64,000 nt of DNA from Microbacterium sp. JZ31 (GTDB taxonomy: Bacteria > Actinomycetota > Actinomycetes > Actinomycetales > Microbacteriaceae). The translations under genes and the position numbers were made by a program. Positions 1 through 8,843 of the stretch are shown here, piece after piece. Under the pieces are notes generated by a model, which was given only the letters and a program-made list of their open reading frames with translations, was not told where the DNA came from and ran no database searches. The DNA lies in assembly GCF_016805985.1 (NCBI RefSeq), contig NZ_CP017661.1, positions 992,001 through 1,056,000 on the forward strand, given 5' to 3'. Position 1 is the stretch's first letter, and each line of letters begins with the position of its first letter.

Positions 1-1
1 C

Positions 2-1051
2 GCGCTCGGCCTCACGTCGCTGATCCTCGGCTTCCCGATCTTCTTCGACGCGGGACTCGTCGTCATGCTGCCGATCATCTTCGCGGTCGCGCGGCGCATC
101 GGCGGCAAGAACCTGCTGCTCTACGGCATCACGGGCGCCGCGGCCTTCTCGGTTATGCACGTGTTCCTGCCGCCGCACCCCGGTCCGGTCTCCGCCACGG
201 AGCTGTTCGGGGCCGACCTCGGCATCGTCATGCTCATCGGCCTCGTCGTCGCCTTCCCGGCCTGGTACCTGTCGGGTTACCTGTGGGGCAAGTTCGTCAA
301 CTCGCGCTACCCGATGATCGTCCCGCCGCTGTTCGGCGCGACGGACGAGGATCAGCCGCAGAACCCCCCGAAGGCCAGCACGGTCATCCTGATCCTGCTG
401 CTGCCGCTCGTGCTGATCTTCCTGAACACGGGCCTGAACGCGCTCGGCTCGGTGGGCGCGGTCGACCGCGACGAGACCTGGGTCCAGGCGCTCATGCTGA
501 TCGGCACGTCGCCCGTCGCGCTCCTGATCACGGCGCTCGTCGCGCTGCTCGTGCTCGGCAAGTTCCGCGGCCAGAACGGATCCGCGCTCGAGAAGCTCGT
601 GGACAACACGCTCGGCTCCGTGGCCTCGGTCATCCTCATCACGGGTGCCGGCGGCATGTTCGGCGGCGTGCTGCGCGCGTCCGGCATCGGCGACGCCCTG
701 TCCGAGACGCTGGACGGCCTCGGCCTGCCGCTCATCTTCGCGGCCTATCTGATCGCGGTCGCGCTGCGCGTGGCCCAGGGCTCGGCCACGGTCGCGCTCG
801 TGACGACGGCGGGTCTGCTCGCCCCGGCGGTCACCGCCGCGGGCTACAGCCCGATCGACACGGCCGCCGTGACGCTTGCCGCCGCCGCCGGTTCGGTGTT
901 CGCCAGCCACGTGAACGACTCGGGCTTCTGGCTGGTCGGACGCCTGATGAACCTGGACGTCAAGACGACGCTGAAGACCTGGACCGTGCAGCAGGCGATC
1001 GAGTCGCTCGTCGGCTTCGCGATCGTCCTGGTGATCTACGCCATCTTCTGA
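2..1051 (+). CDS. gntP: GntP-family gluconate:H+ symporter (5' end outside window)
   Basis: Inner-membrane permease that imports gluconate or related aldonates with protons. The frame is open from base 2, so the N-terminus is outside the window; 349 residues are visible. The first residues carry the GntP-family segment GFPIFFDAGLVVMLPI, and many hydrophobic helices follow, ending in a C-terminal helix near the stop. The glycine-rich stretch around ITGAGGMFGGVL and the segment GSATVAL are also typical of the family. It is followed 10 bp later by a gluconate 5-dehydrogenase, then an idonate dehydrogenase and a gluconokinase, which supports gluconate, idonate or 5-ketogluconate as substrate. Which of these it prefers cannot be read from the sequence. 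Confidence 0.9.
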   Translation, partial: ALGLTSLILGFPIFFDAGLVVMLPIIFAVARRIGGKNLLLYGITGAAAFSVMHVFLPPHPGPVSATELFGADLGIVMLIGLVVAFPAWYLSGYLWGKFVNSRYPMIVPPLFGATDEDQPQNPPKASTVILILLLPLVLIFLNTGLNALGSVGAVDRDETWVQALMLIGTSPVALLITALVALLVLGKFRGQNGSALEKLVDNTLGSVASVILITGAGGMFGGVLRASGIGDALSETLDGLGLPLIFAAYLIAVALRVAQGSATVALVTTAGLLAPAVTAAGYSPIDTAAVTLAAAAGSVFASHVNDSGFWLVGRLMNLDVKTTLKTWTVQQAIESLVGFAIVLVIYAIF

Positions 1052-1061
1052 TCGGACGGAT

Positions 1062-1835
1062 ATGACGACCCACGACGTGTTCGACATCTCGGGCCGACTG
1101 GCCCTCGTGACCGGCTCGTCGCGCGGCCTCGGCCGCACGCTCGCCCTGGCGCTCGCGGAAGCGGGCGCCAGGGTGGTGCTGCACGGCCGCGACCGCGCGG
1201 CGCTCGCCGGCGCGGCGGACGAGCTCGAGACCGCCACGGGCCGCCGCCCCGCGACCGTCGCGTTCGACGTCGCGGACGCCGCCGCGGTCGAGGAGGGGAT
1301 CGGCGGCCTCATCGCCGAGCACGGCGTGCCCGACATCCTCGTCAACAACGCGGGCATCCAGCGACGCGCGCCGTTCGCCGAGTTCCGCGTGGAGGACTGG
1401 GACGCCGTGATCGCGGCGAACCTGTCGAGCGCGTTCTATGTCTCGCGCTTCGTGACGCCGGGGATGGTCGAGCGCGGCTCGGGCAAGATCGTGAACATCG
1501 CATCGGTGCAGTCGCGCCTCGCGCGGCAGACGATCGCGCCGTATGGCGCGAGCAAGGGCGGCATCGCGCTGCTGACGCAGGGGATGGCGGCCGACCTGGC
1601 ACGCCACGGCATCCAGGTCAACGCGATCTCGCCCGGGTACTTCACGACCGAGATGAACCGCGCGCTGGTGGAGGACGAGGCGTTCACGGAGTGGCTCGTG
1701 AACCGCACGCCCGCGCGGCGCTGGGGCGACGTGAGCGAGCTGCGCGGGGCGCTGCTGTTCCTCGCCTCGGATGCCTCGAGCTTCGTGTCGGGACAGAACA
1801 TCTTCGTCGACGGCGGCATGACCGCCGTGGTCTGA
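1062..1835 (+). CDS. idnO: SDR oxidoreductase, probable gluconate 5-dehydrogenase
   Basis: Classical short-chain dehydrogenase of 257 residues, predicted to interconvert 5-keto-D-gluconate and D-gluconate in the cytoplasm. The Rossmann motif TGSSRGLG is at residues 17-24, NNAG lies near 95, and the catalytic Tyr161-x-x-x-Lys165 sits in PYGASKGG with a Ser about 15 residues upstream. The C-terminus shows the usual SDR ending, FVSGQNIFVDGGM. The ATG lies 10 bp after the permease stop with no strong Shine-Dalgarno sequence. The SDR fold is certain; the substrate is inferred from the operon with GntP, an idonate dehydrogenase and gluconokinase. 2-keto-3-deoxygluconate or another polyol is a less likely alternative. 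Confidence 0.85.
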   Translation: MTTHDVFDISGRLALVTGSSRGLGRTLALALAEAGARVVLHGRDRAALAGAADELETATGRRPATVAFDVADAAAVEEGIGGLIAEHGVPDILVNNAGIQRRAPFAEFRVEDWDAVIAANLSSAFYVSRFVTPGMVERGSGKIVNIASVQSRLARQTIAPYGASKGGIALLTQGMAADLARHGIQVNAISPGYFTTEMNRALVEDEAFTEWLVNRTPARRWGDVSELRGALLFLASDASSFVSGQNIFVDGGMTAVV

Positions 1836-1872
1836 ACCGGGACCTGGGACGAGAACGAGTGAGCGGAAGGCG

Positions 1873-2898
1873 ATGAGCATGCGAGCGGTGTGGATCGAGG
1901 GCAAGGACGCGATCTCCGTGGGCGAGGCGCCCGCGCCCGAGCCGGGCGAGGGGGAGGTGCGCCTGCGCGTCGACTACGTCGGGATCTGCGGATCCGACCT
2001 GCACTACTTCTTCGAGGGGGCGAACGGCGAGTACGTCGTGCGCGAGCCGCTCGTCCCCGGGCACGAGCTCTCGGGTCGCGTCGACCTCGACCCGTCGGGC
2101 GCGCTCGCGCCGGGCACGCCCGTGACCGTGCACCCCGCGCGCTTCGGCTCGCCCGTGCGCGGGGCGGAGCAGGATCCGCACCTGTGGCCCGGCGGGTCGT
2201 ACCTCGGCAGCGCGTCGACGCAGCCGCACACGCAGGGCGCCATGGCCGAGCTGCTCGTCGTGCGCGCCGACATGGTGCGCGTGCTGCCCGAGTCGCTGCC
2301 CGTGCGCCGGGCCGTGCTCGCCGAGCCGCTCGCGGTGGCGCTGCACGCCGCGACCCGCGCGGGCGACCTCGCCGGCGCGCGCGTGCTCGTCTCGGGCGCG
2401 GGGCCGATCGGTCTGCTGGCGTTCGCCGCGGCTCGCGCGCGCGGCGCGGAGTCCGTGGCGGTGAGCGACGTGCTGGCGGAGCCGCTCGCGCGCGCGGCGG
2501 CTCTCGGCGCCGACGAGACGTTCCGGGTGGGGGAGCAGGACCTTCCCGCCGAGGCCTTCGACGTCGTGCTGGAGTGCTCCGGTGCGCCGGTCGCGATCAG
2601 CGCGGCGGGAGTGGCCGTGCGCCGTCGCGGCACGGTCGTGCAGGTGGGCATGCTGCCTGACGAGCCGCGGCCCGTGAACCTCGCGCCCTTCATCTCGAAG
2701 GAGGTGGCGCTGCTCGGCACGTTCCGCTTCCACGATGAGATCGACGAGGCCGTCGCGCTCCTCGCGGAGCGTCCGGAGCTCGAGCAGGTGATCACCGACG
2801 TCGTGCAGGTCGCCGACGCGGAGGACGCCTTCCGGATCGCGCGCGACTCGCGCCGATCCAGCAAGGTCGTCGTGTCGCTGGCAGAGCCGGCGGCGTGA
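1873..2898 (+). CDS. idnD: Zinc-type alcohol dehydrogenase, probable L-idonate 5-dehydrogenase
   Basis: Medium-chain dehydrogenase of 341 residues, predicted to oxidise L-idonate to 5-keto-gluconate with NAD(P)+. Catalytic zinc ligands are visible as Cys39 in GICGSDLHYF and His64-Glu65 in VPGHELSG; the nucleotide-binding glycines are in SGAGPIGLLAF. Unlike E. coli-type enzymes, the structural zinc lobe (about residues 88-115) has no cysteines and reads through HPARFGSPVRG and LWPGGSYLG instead. Together with the neighbouring SDR enzyme it would convert L-idonate to D-gluconate. The ATG at 1873 follows a GGAAGG Shine-Dalgarno sequence. The stop overlaps the GTG of the kinase (GTGA), indicating translational coupling. 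Confidence 0.82.
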   Translation: MSMRAVWIEGKDAISVGEAPAPEPGEGEVRLRVDYVGICGSDLHYFFEGANGEYVVREPLVPGHELSGRVDLDPSGALAPGTPVTVHPARFGSPVRGAEQDPHLWPGGSYLGSASTQPHTQGAMAELLVVRADMVRVLPESLPVRRAVLAEPLAVALHAATRAGDLAGARVLVSGAGPIGLLAFAAARARGAESVAVSDVLAEPLARAAALGADETFRVGEQDLPAEAFDVVLECSGAPVAISAAGVAVRRRGTVVQVGMLPDEPRPVNLAPFISKEVALLGTFRFHDEIDEAVALLAERPELEQVITDVVQVADAEDAFRIARDSRRSSKVVVSLAEPAA

Positions 2899-4433
2899 GC
2901 GGAAGCGGGGCGCGCGAAGTGGCTGCACAGGACATCGTCCTCGGCGTCGATATGGGCACGACGGCGACGAAGGTCGTGGCGTACACGCCCGACGGACGTC
3001 AGCTGGCGTCGGCCTCGCACGGCTATCCGCTCGAGGAGCCGCACCCGGGGCACGCCGTGCAGGATCCGGATCTGATCCTGGGCGCCGTGTACGAGGGCGT
3101 CCGTGACGTCGTCGCCGAGCTCGGTCCCGACCGCATCGCGGGGATGTCGTTCTCGTCCGCGATGCACAGCCTGCTCGCCCTCGACGACGAGCTGCAGCCG
3201 CTGACACCCGTCATCACGTGGGCCGACACGCGCGCCTCGGCCCAGTCCGAGCGGCTGCGCGCCTCGGCCAACGGGCTCGCGCTGCACCGCCGCACGGGCA
3301 CGCCGATCCACCCCATGTCGCCACTGACGAAGCTGATGTGGTTCCGCGAGCAGGAGCCGCGGATCCGGCAGACTGCGGCGTTCTGGGTCGGGATCAAGGA
3401 CTGGGTGCTGCTGCGGATGTGCGGCGCGCTCGTGGTCGACCACTCGCTCGCGTCGGCGTCCGGACTGATGGACATCCACACGCTCGCGTGGGATCAGGAG
3501 GCGCTGGGCCTCGCGGGCATCCGCGAGGAGCAGCTGCCGGACCTCGTCCCCACCACCACCGTGCTCGACGGGCTCACGGAGGAGGCCGCCGCCGCGACGG
3601 GCCTGCGCACCGCGACCCGCGTCGTCGTGGGCGCGGGCGACGGCCCGCTCGCGAACCTCGGTGTCGGCGCGGTGCGCCCGGGTGTCGCGGCGTGCTCGAT
3701 CGGGACGAGCGGGGCACTGCGCGTTGCGGTCGACCGCCCGGCCGTTGACCCCCGCGGCGGCGTGTTCTGCTACGCCCTGACGGCGGATCGCTGGGTCATC
3801 GGCGGCGCCGTCAACAACGGCGGCATCGTGCTCGACTGGGTGCGGTCCGAGATCGCGGACGGCGAGGTCCCCACCGAGGAGCTGCTCGACGCGGCCGCGA
3901 CGGTGCCCGCGGGATCGGGCGGCCTGCTGATGCTGCCCTATCTGCTGAGCGAGCGCGCGCCGCACTGGAGCTCGGTTGCGCGCGGCGCCTACGTGGGGCT
4001 GACGCGCGCGCACCGGCGCGAGCACCTCGTGCGCGCGGCGGTCGAGGGCGTCGCGCTGCAGCTCTCGCTCGTGCTGCACTCGATGCGCGCCGCGGGACTC
4101 GAGATCGACGAGATCCGTGCGACGGGCGGTGTGATGCAGCATCCGCTGTGGCAGCAGACGCTCGCCGACGCGCTCGGGTCGCCGGTCGGCATGCTCGAGG
4201 AGCAGGAGGGCTCCGGATTCGGCGCCGCGCTGCTCGGCATGGAGGCCCTCGGGCTGATCGCCTCGATCGACGTGGCGGCCGACCTGGTCCCCGTCAGCCG
4301 CGTGATCCGCAACCGCCCCGCCGACGCCGCCGTGTACGCGACCCTGCGGCCGCTGTTCGACGAGCTGTACGACGCCCTGTTCTCCGCGAACGCGCGCCTG
4401 CAGAAGCTCGCGCCCTCGCTGCCGCTGGCGTAA
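2895..4433 (+). CDS. gntK: FGGY-family gluconokinase
   Basis: Sugar kinase of 512 residues (FGGY fold, the usual length for actinobacterial gluconokinases) that phosphorylates D-gluconate to 6-phosphogluconate. The N-terminal ATPase motif DMGTTATK starts at Asp19. Further FGGY signatures are WADTRA, GAGDGPLANLG and the C-terminal GGVMQHPLWQQ. The GTG at 2895 overlaps the idnD stop by 4 bp. A second in-frame GTG at 2919, preceded by a purine-rich GGAAGCGGGG, would remove eight residues and may be the true start. Last gene of the operon; its product feeds 6-phosphogluconate dehydrogenase, encoded at 38570-40051 on the other strand. Confidence 0.87.
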   Translation: MSGSGAREVAAQDIVLGVDMGTTATKVVAYTPDGRQLASASHGYPLEEPHPGHAVQDPDLILGAVYEGVRDVVAELGPDRIAGMSFSSAMHSLLALDDELQPLTPVITWADTRASAQSERLRASANGLALHRRTGTPIHPMSPLTKLMWFREQEPRIRQTAAFWVGIKDWVLLRMCGALVVDHSLASASGLMDIHTLAWDQEALGLAGIREEQLPDLVPTTTVLDGLTEEAAAATGLRTATRVVVGAGDGPLANLGVGAVRPGVAACSIGTSGALRVAVDRPAVDPRGGVFCYALTADRWVIGGAVNNGGIVLDWVRSEIADGEVPTEELLDAAATVPAGSGGLLMLPYLLSERAPHWSSVARGAYVGLTRAHRREHLVRAAVEGVALQLSLVLHSMRAAGLEIDEIRATGGVMQHPLWQQTLADALGSPVGMLEEQEGSGFGAALLGMEALGLIASIDVAADLVPVSRVIRNRPADAAVYATLRPLFDELYDALFSANARLQKLAPSLPLA

Positions 4434-4451
4434 CAGGGCGTCACCCGCGAA

Positions 4452-4457
4452 TAGGAT
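4452..4457 (+). promoter_or_regulatory. -10 element of metG (leaderless start)
   Basis: TAGGAT is followed by exactly 6 nt and then the GTG of metG. There is no Shine-Dalgarno sequence, so transcription should begin at or next to the start codon. Confidence 0.55.
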
Positions 4458-4463
4458 CGACAG

Positions 4464-6041
4464 GTGACTTCCGGCCGTTCGTTCTACATCACCACGCCGA
4501 TCTACTACCCGTCCGACGTGCCCCACATCGGGCACGGCTACACGACGGTGGCGGCGGATGCGCTCGCGCGCTGGCACCGCCAGGCGGGGGATGACACCTG
4601 GATGCTCACCGGCACGGACGAGCACGGCCAGAAGATGATGCGCGCGGCGGCGGCGAACGGCGTCACGCCGCAGGAGTGGGTCGACAAGCTCGTGACCGAG
4701 GCGTGGTTCCCGCTGCTGAAGACGCTGGACGTCGCGAACGACGACTTCATCCGCACGACGCAGGAGCGCCACGAGACCCGCGCGCAGAAGTTCTGGCAGT
4801 CGATCTACGACCGCGGCTACGTGTACGCGGGAGAGTACGAGGCGCTGTACTGCGTCGGCTGCGAGGAGTTCAAGCCCGAGAGCGAGATCGTCGACGGCAC
4901 GGGTCCGTTCGAGGGGCTGAAGGTCTGCGCGATCCACTCCAAGCCGCTCGAGCTGTTGCACGAGAAGAACTACTTCTTCAAGCTCAGCGAGTTCCAGGAC
5001 CGCCTGCTCGCGCTGTACCGCGACCGGCCCGACTTCGTGCAGCCCGAGTCGGCGCGCAACGAGGTCGTCGCGTTCGTGCAGCAGGGCCTGAAGGACCTGT
5101 CGATCTCGCGCTCCGCGTTCGACTGGGGCATCCCGATCCCGTGGGACAGCTCGCACGTGCTGTACGTGTGGATCGACGCGCTCCTGAACTACGCCACCGC
5201 GATCGGCTACGGCGCGGACGACGAGAACTTCGCGCGCCGCTGGCCCGGCTACCACGTCGTGGGCAAGGACATCCTGCGCTTCCACGCCGTGATCTGGCCG
5301 GCCATGCTGATGGCGGCCGGCCTGGATGTCCCGAAGGGCGTCTTCGCACACGGCTGGCTGCTCGTGGGCGGCGAGAAGATGTCGAAGTCGAAGGCGACGG
5401 GCATTGCGCCCGAGACGCTCGTGGAGACCTTCGGCAGCGACGCGTTCCGCTTCTACTTCCTCTCCGCGATCGCGTTCGGCCAGGACGGCTCGTTCTCGTG
5501 GGAGGACCTGTCCGCGCGCTACCAGGCCGAGCTCGCGAACGGCTTCGGCAACCTCGCCTCGCGCACGATCGCGATGATCGGGCGCTACTTCGACGGCGCG
5601 GTGCCCGAGCCTGGCGCCTACACGGACGTCGATCTCGCGATCCAGAGGGTCGTGCAGGATGCCGCGTCGCGCGCGGACGAGGCGATCGAGCGGTTCCGGA
5701 TCGACGAGGCGATCCGTGCGGTCTGGACGATCGTGGACGAGCTGAACGGCTACATCACGGACAACGAGCCGTGGGCGCTGGCGAAGGACGAGACCCAGCG
5801 CGAGCGCCTGGCGACCGTGCTGTACACGTGCGCCGAGGGGCTGCGCGCGCTCGCTGTGCTGCTGTCGCCGATCATGCCCCAGTCCACCGCCAAGCTGTGG
5901 GCGGCTCTCGGCGCCGACCAGGCGCTCGGGACGCTCGCCGAGCAGCCGATCCGCGAGGTCGGCACGTGGGGCGTCCTGCCCGCCGGCACGGCGACGCAGG
6001 CCCTTGCGCCGCTGTTCCCGCGCATCGAGCAGGCCGACTGA
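4464..6041 (+). CDS. metG: Methionyl-tRNA synthetase
   Basis: Class I aminoacyl-tRNA synthetase of 525 residues, charging tRNA-Met in the cytoplasm. The HIGH signature is His21-Ile-Gly-His24 and the KMSKS loop is at residues 305-309. A single zinc knuckle is formed by YCVGCEEF and VCAIHSKPLE. The protein ends after the anticodon-binding helical domain, without the C-terminal dimerisation domain of the E. coli enzyme, as is usual for the actinobacterial form. The GTG is the only start that keeps the N-terminal strand and sits 6 nt after a -10 hexamer. tatD starts 2 bp after the stop. Confidence 0.97.
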   Translation: MTSGRSFYITTPIYYPSDVPHIGHGYTTVAADALARWHRQAGDDTWMLTGTDEHGQKMMRAAAANGVTPQEWVDKLVTEAWFPLLKTLDVANDDFIRTTQERHETRAQKFWQSIYDRGYVYAGEYEALYCVGCEEFKPESEIVDGTGPFEGLKVCAIHSKPLELLHEKNYFFKLSEFQDRLLALYRDRPDFVQPESARNEVVAFVQQGLKDLSISRSAFDWGIPIPWDSSHVLYVWIDALLNYATAIGYGADDENFARRWPGYHVVGKDILRFHAVIWPAMLMAAGLDVPKGVFAHGWLLVGGEKMSKSKATGIAPETLVETFGSDAFRFYFLSAIAFGQDGSFSWEDLSARYQAELANGFGNLASRTIAMIGRYFDGAVPEPGAYTDVDLAIQRVVQDAASRADEAIERFRIDEAIRAVWTIVDELNGYITDNEPWALAKDETQRERLATVLYTCAEGLRALAVLLSPIMPQSTAKLWAALGADQALGTLAEQPIREVGTWGVLPAGTATQALAPLFPRIEQAD

Positions 6042-6042
6042 C

Positions 6043-6930
6043 GTGAGCTCCCCGGAGACCCCGGAGACCTACGTCCGCGAGCGCGTCAAGGACGGCCGCA
6101 AGGACCTCCGCTACCCGGACGCGCCAGAGCCTCTCGCGGTGCCGGTGTACGACAACCACGCGCACCTGGAGATCACGGACGGCGACGAGCCGCTGGACCT
6201 CGCCGCGCACCTCGAGCGCGCGCTCGCCGTGGGCATCGCGGGGGTCGTGCAGGCATCCGGCGACATCGAGTCCTCGCGCTGGGCCGTCGAGGCGGCCGAG
6301 GCGCATCCGCGCGTCCTCGCCGCCGTGGCGATCCATCCGAACGACGCGCCCACGTACGCGCGGGCCGGGCGGCTCGACGAGGCCATCGCAGTGATGGACG
6401 AGCTCGCCGCCCGCCCGCGCGTGCGGGCGATCGGCGAGACGGGCCTCGACTACTTCCGCACGGACGAGGCGGGGCGTCCCGCGCAGCACACCTCGTTCGA
6501 GGCGCACATCGCGCTCGCGAAGAAGCACGGCATCGCGATGCAGATCCACGACCGCGACGCGCATCGCGACGTGCTCGACACGCTCGCGCGCGTGGGCGCG
6601 CCCGAGCGGACCGTGTTCCACTGCTTCTCGGGCGACGCCGACATGGCGCGCGAGGCCGCCGACAACGGCTACCACCTGTCGTTCGCGGGCAACATCACGT
6701 TCAAGAACGCGCAGAATCTGCGCGATGCGCTGGCCGTGACGCCGGTCGAGCGCATCCTGGTCGAGACCGACGCGCCGTTCCTCACCCCCGTGCCGCACCG
6801 CGGCCGCCCGAACGCGCCATACCTCGTTCCCGTCACGGTGCGGTTCATGGCTGCCGAGCTCGGCATGGACGTCGACGAGCTGTGCGCACGGATCGCCGCC
6901 AACACCACCGAGGTCTACGGCGCGTTCTGA
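6043..6930 (+). CDS. tatD: TatD-family metal-dependent deoxyribonuclease
   Basis: TIM-barrel metallohydrolase of 295 residues, linked in the family to 3'-5' exonuclease and DNA-repair functions. Metal ligands are visible as His39 and His41 in DNHAHLE (more often DTHCHLD), Glu in GETGLDYFR, His in MQIHDRDA, His in VFHCFSGD and the C-terminal Asp in ETDAPFLTP. A leading extension of about 35 residues precedes the barrel. GTG 6043 is chosen because upstream starts would run into metG; it lies 2 bp after the metG stop, so the two are probably co-transcribed. No resuscitation-promoting factor gene lies between it and rsmA, unlike the mycobacterial order recalled from memory. Confidence 0.93.
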   Translation: MSSPETPETYVRERVKDGRKDLRYPDAPEPLAVPVYDNHAHLEITDGDEPLDLAAHLERALAVGIAGVVQASGDIESSRWAVEAAEAHPRVLAAVAIHPNDAPTYARAGRLDEAIAVMDELAARPRVRAIGETGLDYFRTDEAGRPAQHTSFEAHIALAKKHGIAMQIHDRDAHRDVLDTLARVGAPERTVFHCFSGDADMAREAADNGYHLSFAGNITFKNAQNLRDALAVTPVERILVETDAPFLTPVPHRGRPNAPYLVPVTVRFMAAELGMDVDELCARIAANTTEVYGAF

Positions 6931-6948
6931 CGCGGCCCGGCGACCCGC

Positions 6949-6954
6949 GAGAAT
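6949..6954 (+). promoter_or_regulatory. -10 element of rsmA (leaderless start)
   Basis: GAGAAT followed by 6 nt (GGACGA) and the ATG of rsmA, with no Shine-Dalgarno sequence. Confidence 0.45.
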
Positions 6955-6960
6955 GGACGA

Positions 6961-7812
6961 ATGGTCACTCTGCTCGGGCCCAGCGAGATCCGCTCGCTCG
7001 CCGCGTCGCTCGACGTCACCCCCACGAAGAAGCTGGGGCAGAACTTCGTCGTCGACGCCAACACGGTCCGCAAGATCGTGCAGGTCGCGGGCGTGCACGA
7101 GGATGACCGGGTCGTCGAGGTGGGGCCGGGTCTCGGGTCGCTGACGCTCGCGATCCTGGAGACCGGCGCGAGCGTGACGGCGGTGGAGATCGATCACCGA
7201 CTCGCCGAGCGGCTCCCCGAGACCGCGGCGCAGCACGGTGTGCGCGAGGGGGCGCTCACGGTCGTGGACGCGGATGCGCTGCGCGTGACCGAGCTCCCCG
7301 GCGACCCGACCGTGCTCGTGGCGAATCTCCCGTACAACGTGTCGGTGCCGGTGCTGCTGCACTTCATGGAGACGTTCCCGCGACTCGAGCGCGGCGTCGT
7401 GATGGTGCAGGCCGAGGTGGGGGAGCGCCTCGCGGCGCCGCCCGGCAGCAAGGTCTACGGTGCGCCGAGCGCGAAGGCGGCCTGGTACGGACCCTGGCGG
7501 CTCGCGGGGACGGTGTCGCGGCAGGTGTTCTGGCCGGTGCCGAACGTCGACAGCGTGCTCGTCGCCTTCACGCGCGACCCCGAGCCGCGCGGCACCGAGG
7601 ACGAGCGGATGCTGACGTTCCGGATCGTCGATGCGGCGTTCCAGCAGCGTCGCAAGATGCTCCGTCAGGCCCTCGCGGGCGTGCTCGGCGGCACGGCGGC
7701 GGGCGCGAGCGAGGTGCTCGAGCGGGCGCGCGTCGCCCCCACCGCGCGCGGCGAGGAGCTCGCGATCGACGACTTCGTCCGGATCGCGCGCGCGATCGGG
7801 CCGATAGCCTGA
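6961..7812 (+). CDS. rsmA: 16S rRNA dimethyladenosine transferase
   Basis: KsgA/RsmA methyltransferase of 283 residues that dimethylates the two adjacent adenosines at the 3' end of 16S rRNA during 30S maturation. The entry motif KKLGQNFVVD is near residue 25, the SAM-binding loop EVGPGLGSL starts at residue 53, and the catalytic NLPY is at residues 122-125. The C-terminal helical domain holds the conserved FQQRRKMLRQAL. Length and order match the family. It lies between tatD and ispE, the common actinobacterial arrangement. ATG 6961 is 6 nt after a -10-like hexamer. Confidence 0.96.
   Translation: MVTLLGPSEIRSLAASLDVTPTKKLGQNFVVDANTVRKIVQVAGVHEDDRVVEVGPGLGSLTLAILETGASVTAVEIDHRLAERLPETAAQHGVREGALTVVDADALRVTELPGDPTVLVANLPYNVSVPVLLHFMETFPRLERGVVMVQAEVGERLAAPPGSKVYGAPSAKAAWYGPWRLAGTVSRQVFWPVPNVDSVLVAFTRDPEPRGTEDERMLTFRIVDAAFQQRRKMLRQALAGVLGGTAAGASEVLERARVAPTARGEELAIDDFVRIARAIGPIA
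7805..7810 (+). promoter_or_regulatory. -10-like element upstream of ispE
   Basis: TAGCCT overlaps the end of rsmA and is followed by 6 nt and a GTG that opens a nine-codon frame ending on the ispE ATG. Confidence 0.35.
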
Positions 7813-7816
7813 GGAC

Positions 7817-7846
7817 GTGACCCGGACCCCGCGAGCGCGCGCATGA
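7817..7846 (+). CDS. Possible nine-codon leader peptide upstream of ispE
   Basis: GTG 7817 lies 6 nt after TAGCCT and opens the frame MTRTPRARA, whose TGA overlaps the ispE ATG as ATGA. If the transcript is leaderless, ribosomes would start here and pass to ispE by termination-reinitiation; ispE itself has no clear Shine-Dalgarno sequence. Evidence is positional only and the frame is short enough to occur by chance. Confidence 0.3.
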   Translation: MTRTPRARA

Positions 7847-8775
7847 CCTTCGCCGAGGAGATCCCGTCGGTGCGCGTGCGCGCCCCGGGCAAGATCAACG
7901 TCTACCTCGAGGTCGGTGCGTTGCAGAGCGACGGCTACCACGAGCTCGCGACGGCGTTCCAGGCGGTGTCGCTGTACGAGGACGTCGTGGCGACGCAGTC
8001 CGACGAGTTCACGCTCTCCGTCTCGGGCACCGTCGACGTCGAGGGCGTGCCGACCGATCAGCGCAATCTCGCGCTGCGTGCGGCGATGCTGCTCGCGGAC
8101 GAGACCGGGTACGAGGGCGGCGTGCACCTCGACGTGCACAAGCAGGTGCCGGTCGCGGGCGGCATGGGAGGCGGATCGGCGGACGCCGCCGCCGCGCTGC
8201 TCGCGTGCGACGCGCTGTGGGACACGCGGCTGACGGGTCCCGAGCTGCAGCGCCTCGCGGCGCGGCTCGGCGCCGATGTGCCGTTCGCACTCAAGGGCGG
8301 CACGGCGGTGGGCACGGGACGCGGCGATCTGCTGAACCCCGCGCTCGCGCGCGGCCGGTTCGACTGGGTGCTCGTCACGAGCGACGAGGGCGTGTCGACG
8401 CCCAAGGTGTACGGCGAGCTCGACGCGCACCGCGAGCGTCACCGGGTCGACATCGGACCGGTGGTGCAGCGCCCGTCGGTCGACGCCGAGGTGCTGCACG
8501 CCCTCCGCGCGGGGGACGCCGCGATGCTCGCATCCGCGCTGCGCAACGACCTGCAGGTCGCCACGCTGCGCCTGCGGCCCGATCTCGCCGCCGTGCTCGA
8601 GTACGGCGAGGCGGCGGGGGCGCTGGCGGGCATCGTGTCCGGATCCGGACCGACGCTGGCGTTCCTGTGCCGGTCGGCGGAGCACGCGCTCGAGCTGCGC
8701 ACGGAGCTGGAGTCCGACGGGCATTCGGCGCTGCACGCACACGGTCCCGTGCCCGGCGCGCGCATCGTCGGCTGA
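7843..8775 (+). CDS. ispE: 4-(cytidine 5'-diphospho)-2-C-methyl-D-erythritol kinase
   Basis: GHMP kinase of 310 residues performing the ATP-dependent fourth step of the MEP isoprenoid pathway. The N-terminal [12 protein letters not shown] carries the substrate-binding region, and the GHMP ATP loop [14 protein letters not shown] is at about residues 103-116. The C-terminal motif GSGPTLAFL is also present. A stop in an upstream nine-codon frame overlaps the ATG. The gene follows rsmA as in other actinobacteria, and a DUF427 gene follows after 68 bp. Confidence 0.95.
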   Translation: MTFAEEIPSVRVRAPGKINVYLEVGALQSDGYHELATAFQAVSLYEDVVATQSDEFTLSVSGTVDVEGVPTDQRNLALRAAMLLADETGYEGGVHLDVHKQVPVAGGMGGGSADAAAALLACDALWDTRLTGPELQRLAARLGADVPFALKGGTAVGTGRGDLLNPALARGRFDWVLVTSDEGVSTPKVYGELDAHRERHRVDIGPVVQRPSVDAEVLHALRAGDAAMLASALRNDLQVATLRLRPDLAAVLEYGEAAGALAGIVSGSGPTLAFLCRSAEHALELRTELESDGHSALHAHGPVPGARIVG

Positions 8776-8831
8776 GCCGCCGGTTCGGTCTCGATCCGCT
8801 CTCGTCCTGTCCCGATGTCCCCGCACGGGGC

Positions 8832-8837
8832 TACGCT
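8832..8837 (+). promoter_or_regulatory. -10 element of the DUF427 gene (leaderless start)
   Basis: TACGCT followed by 6 nt (CGCAGC) and the ATG at 8844; no Shine-Dalgarno sequence. Confidence 0.5.
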
Positions 8838-8843
8838 CGCAGC

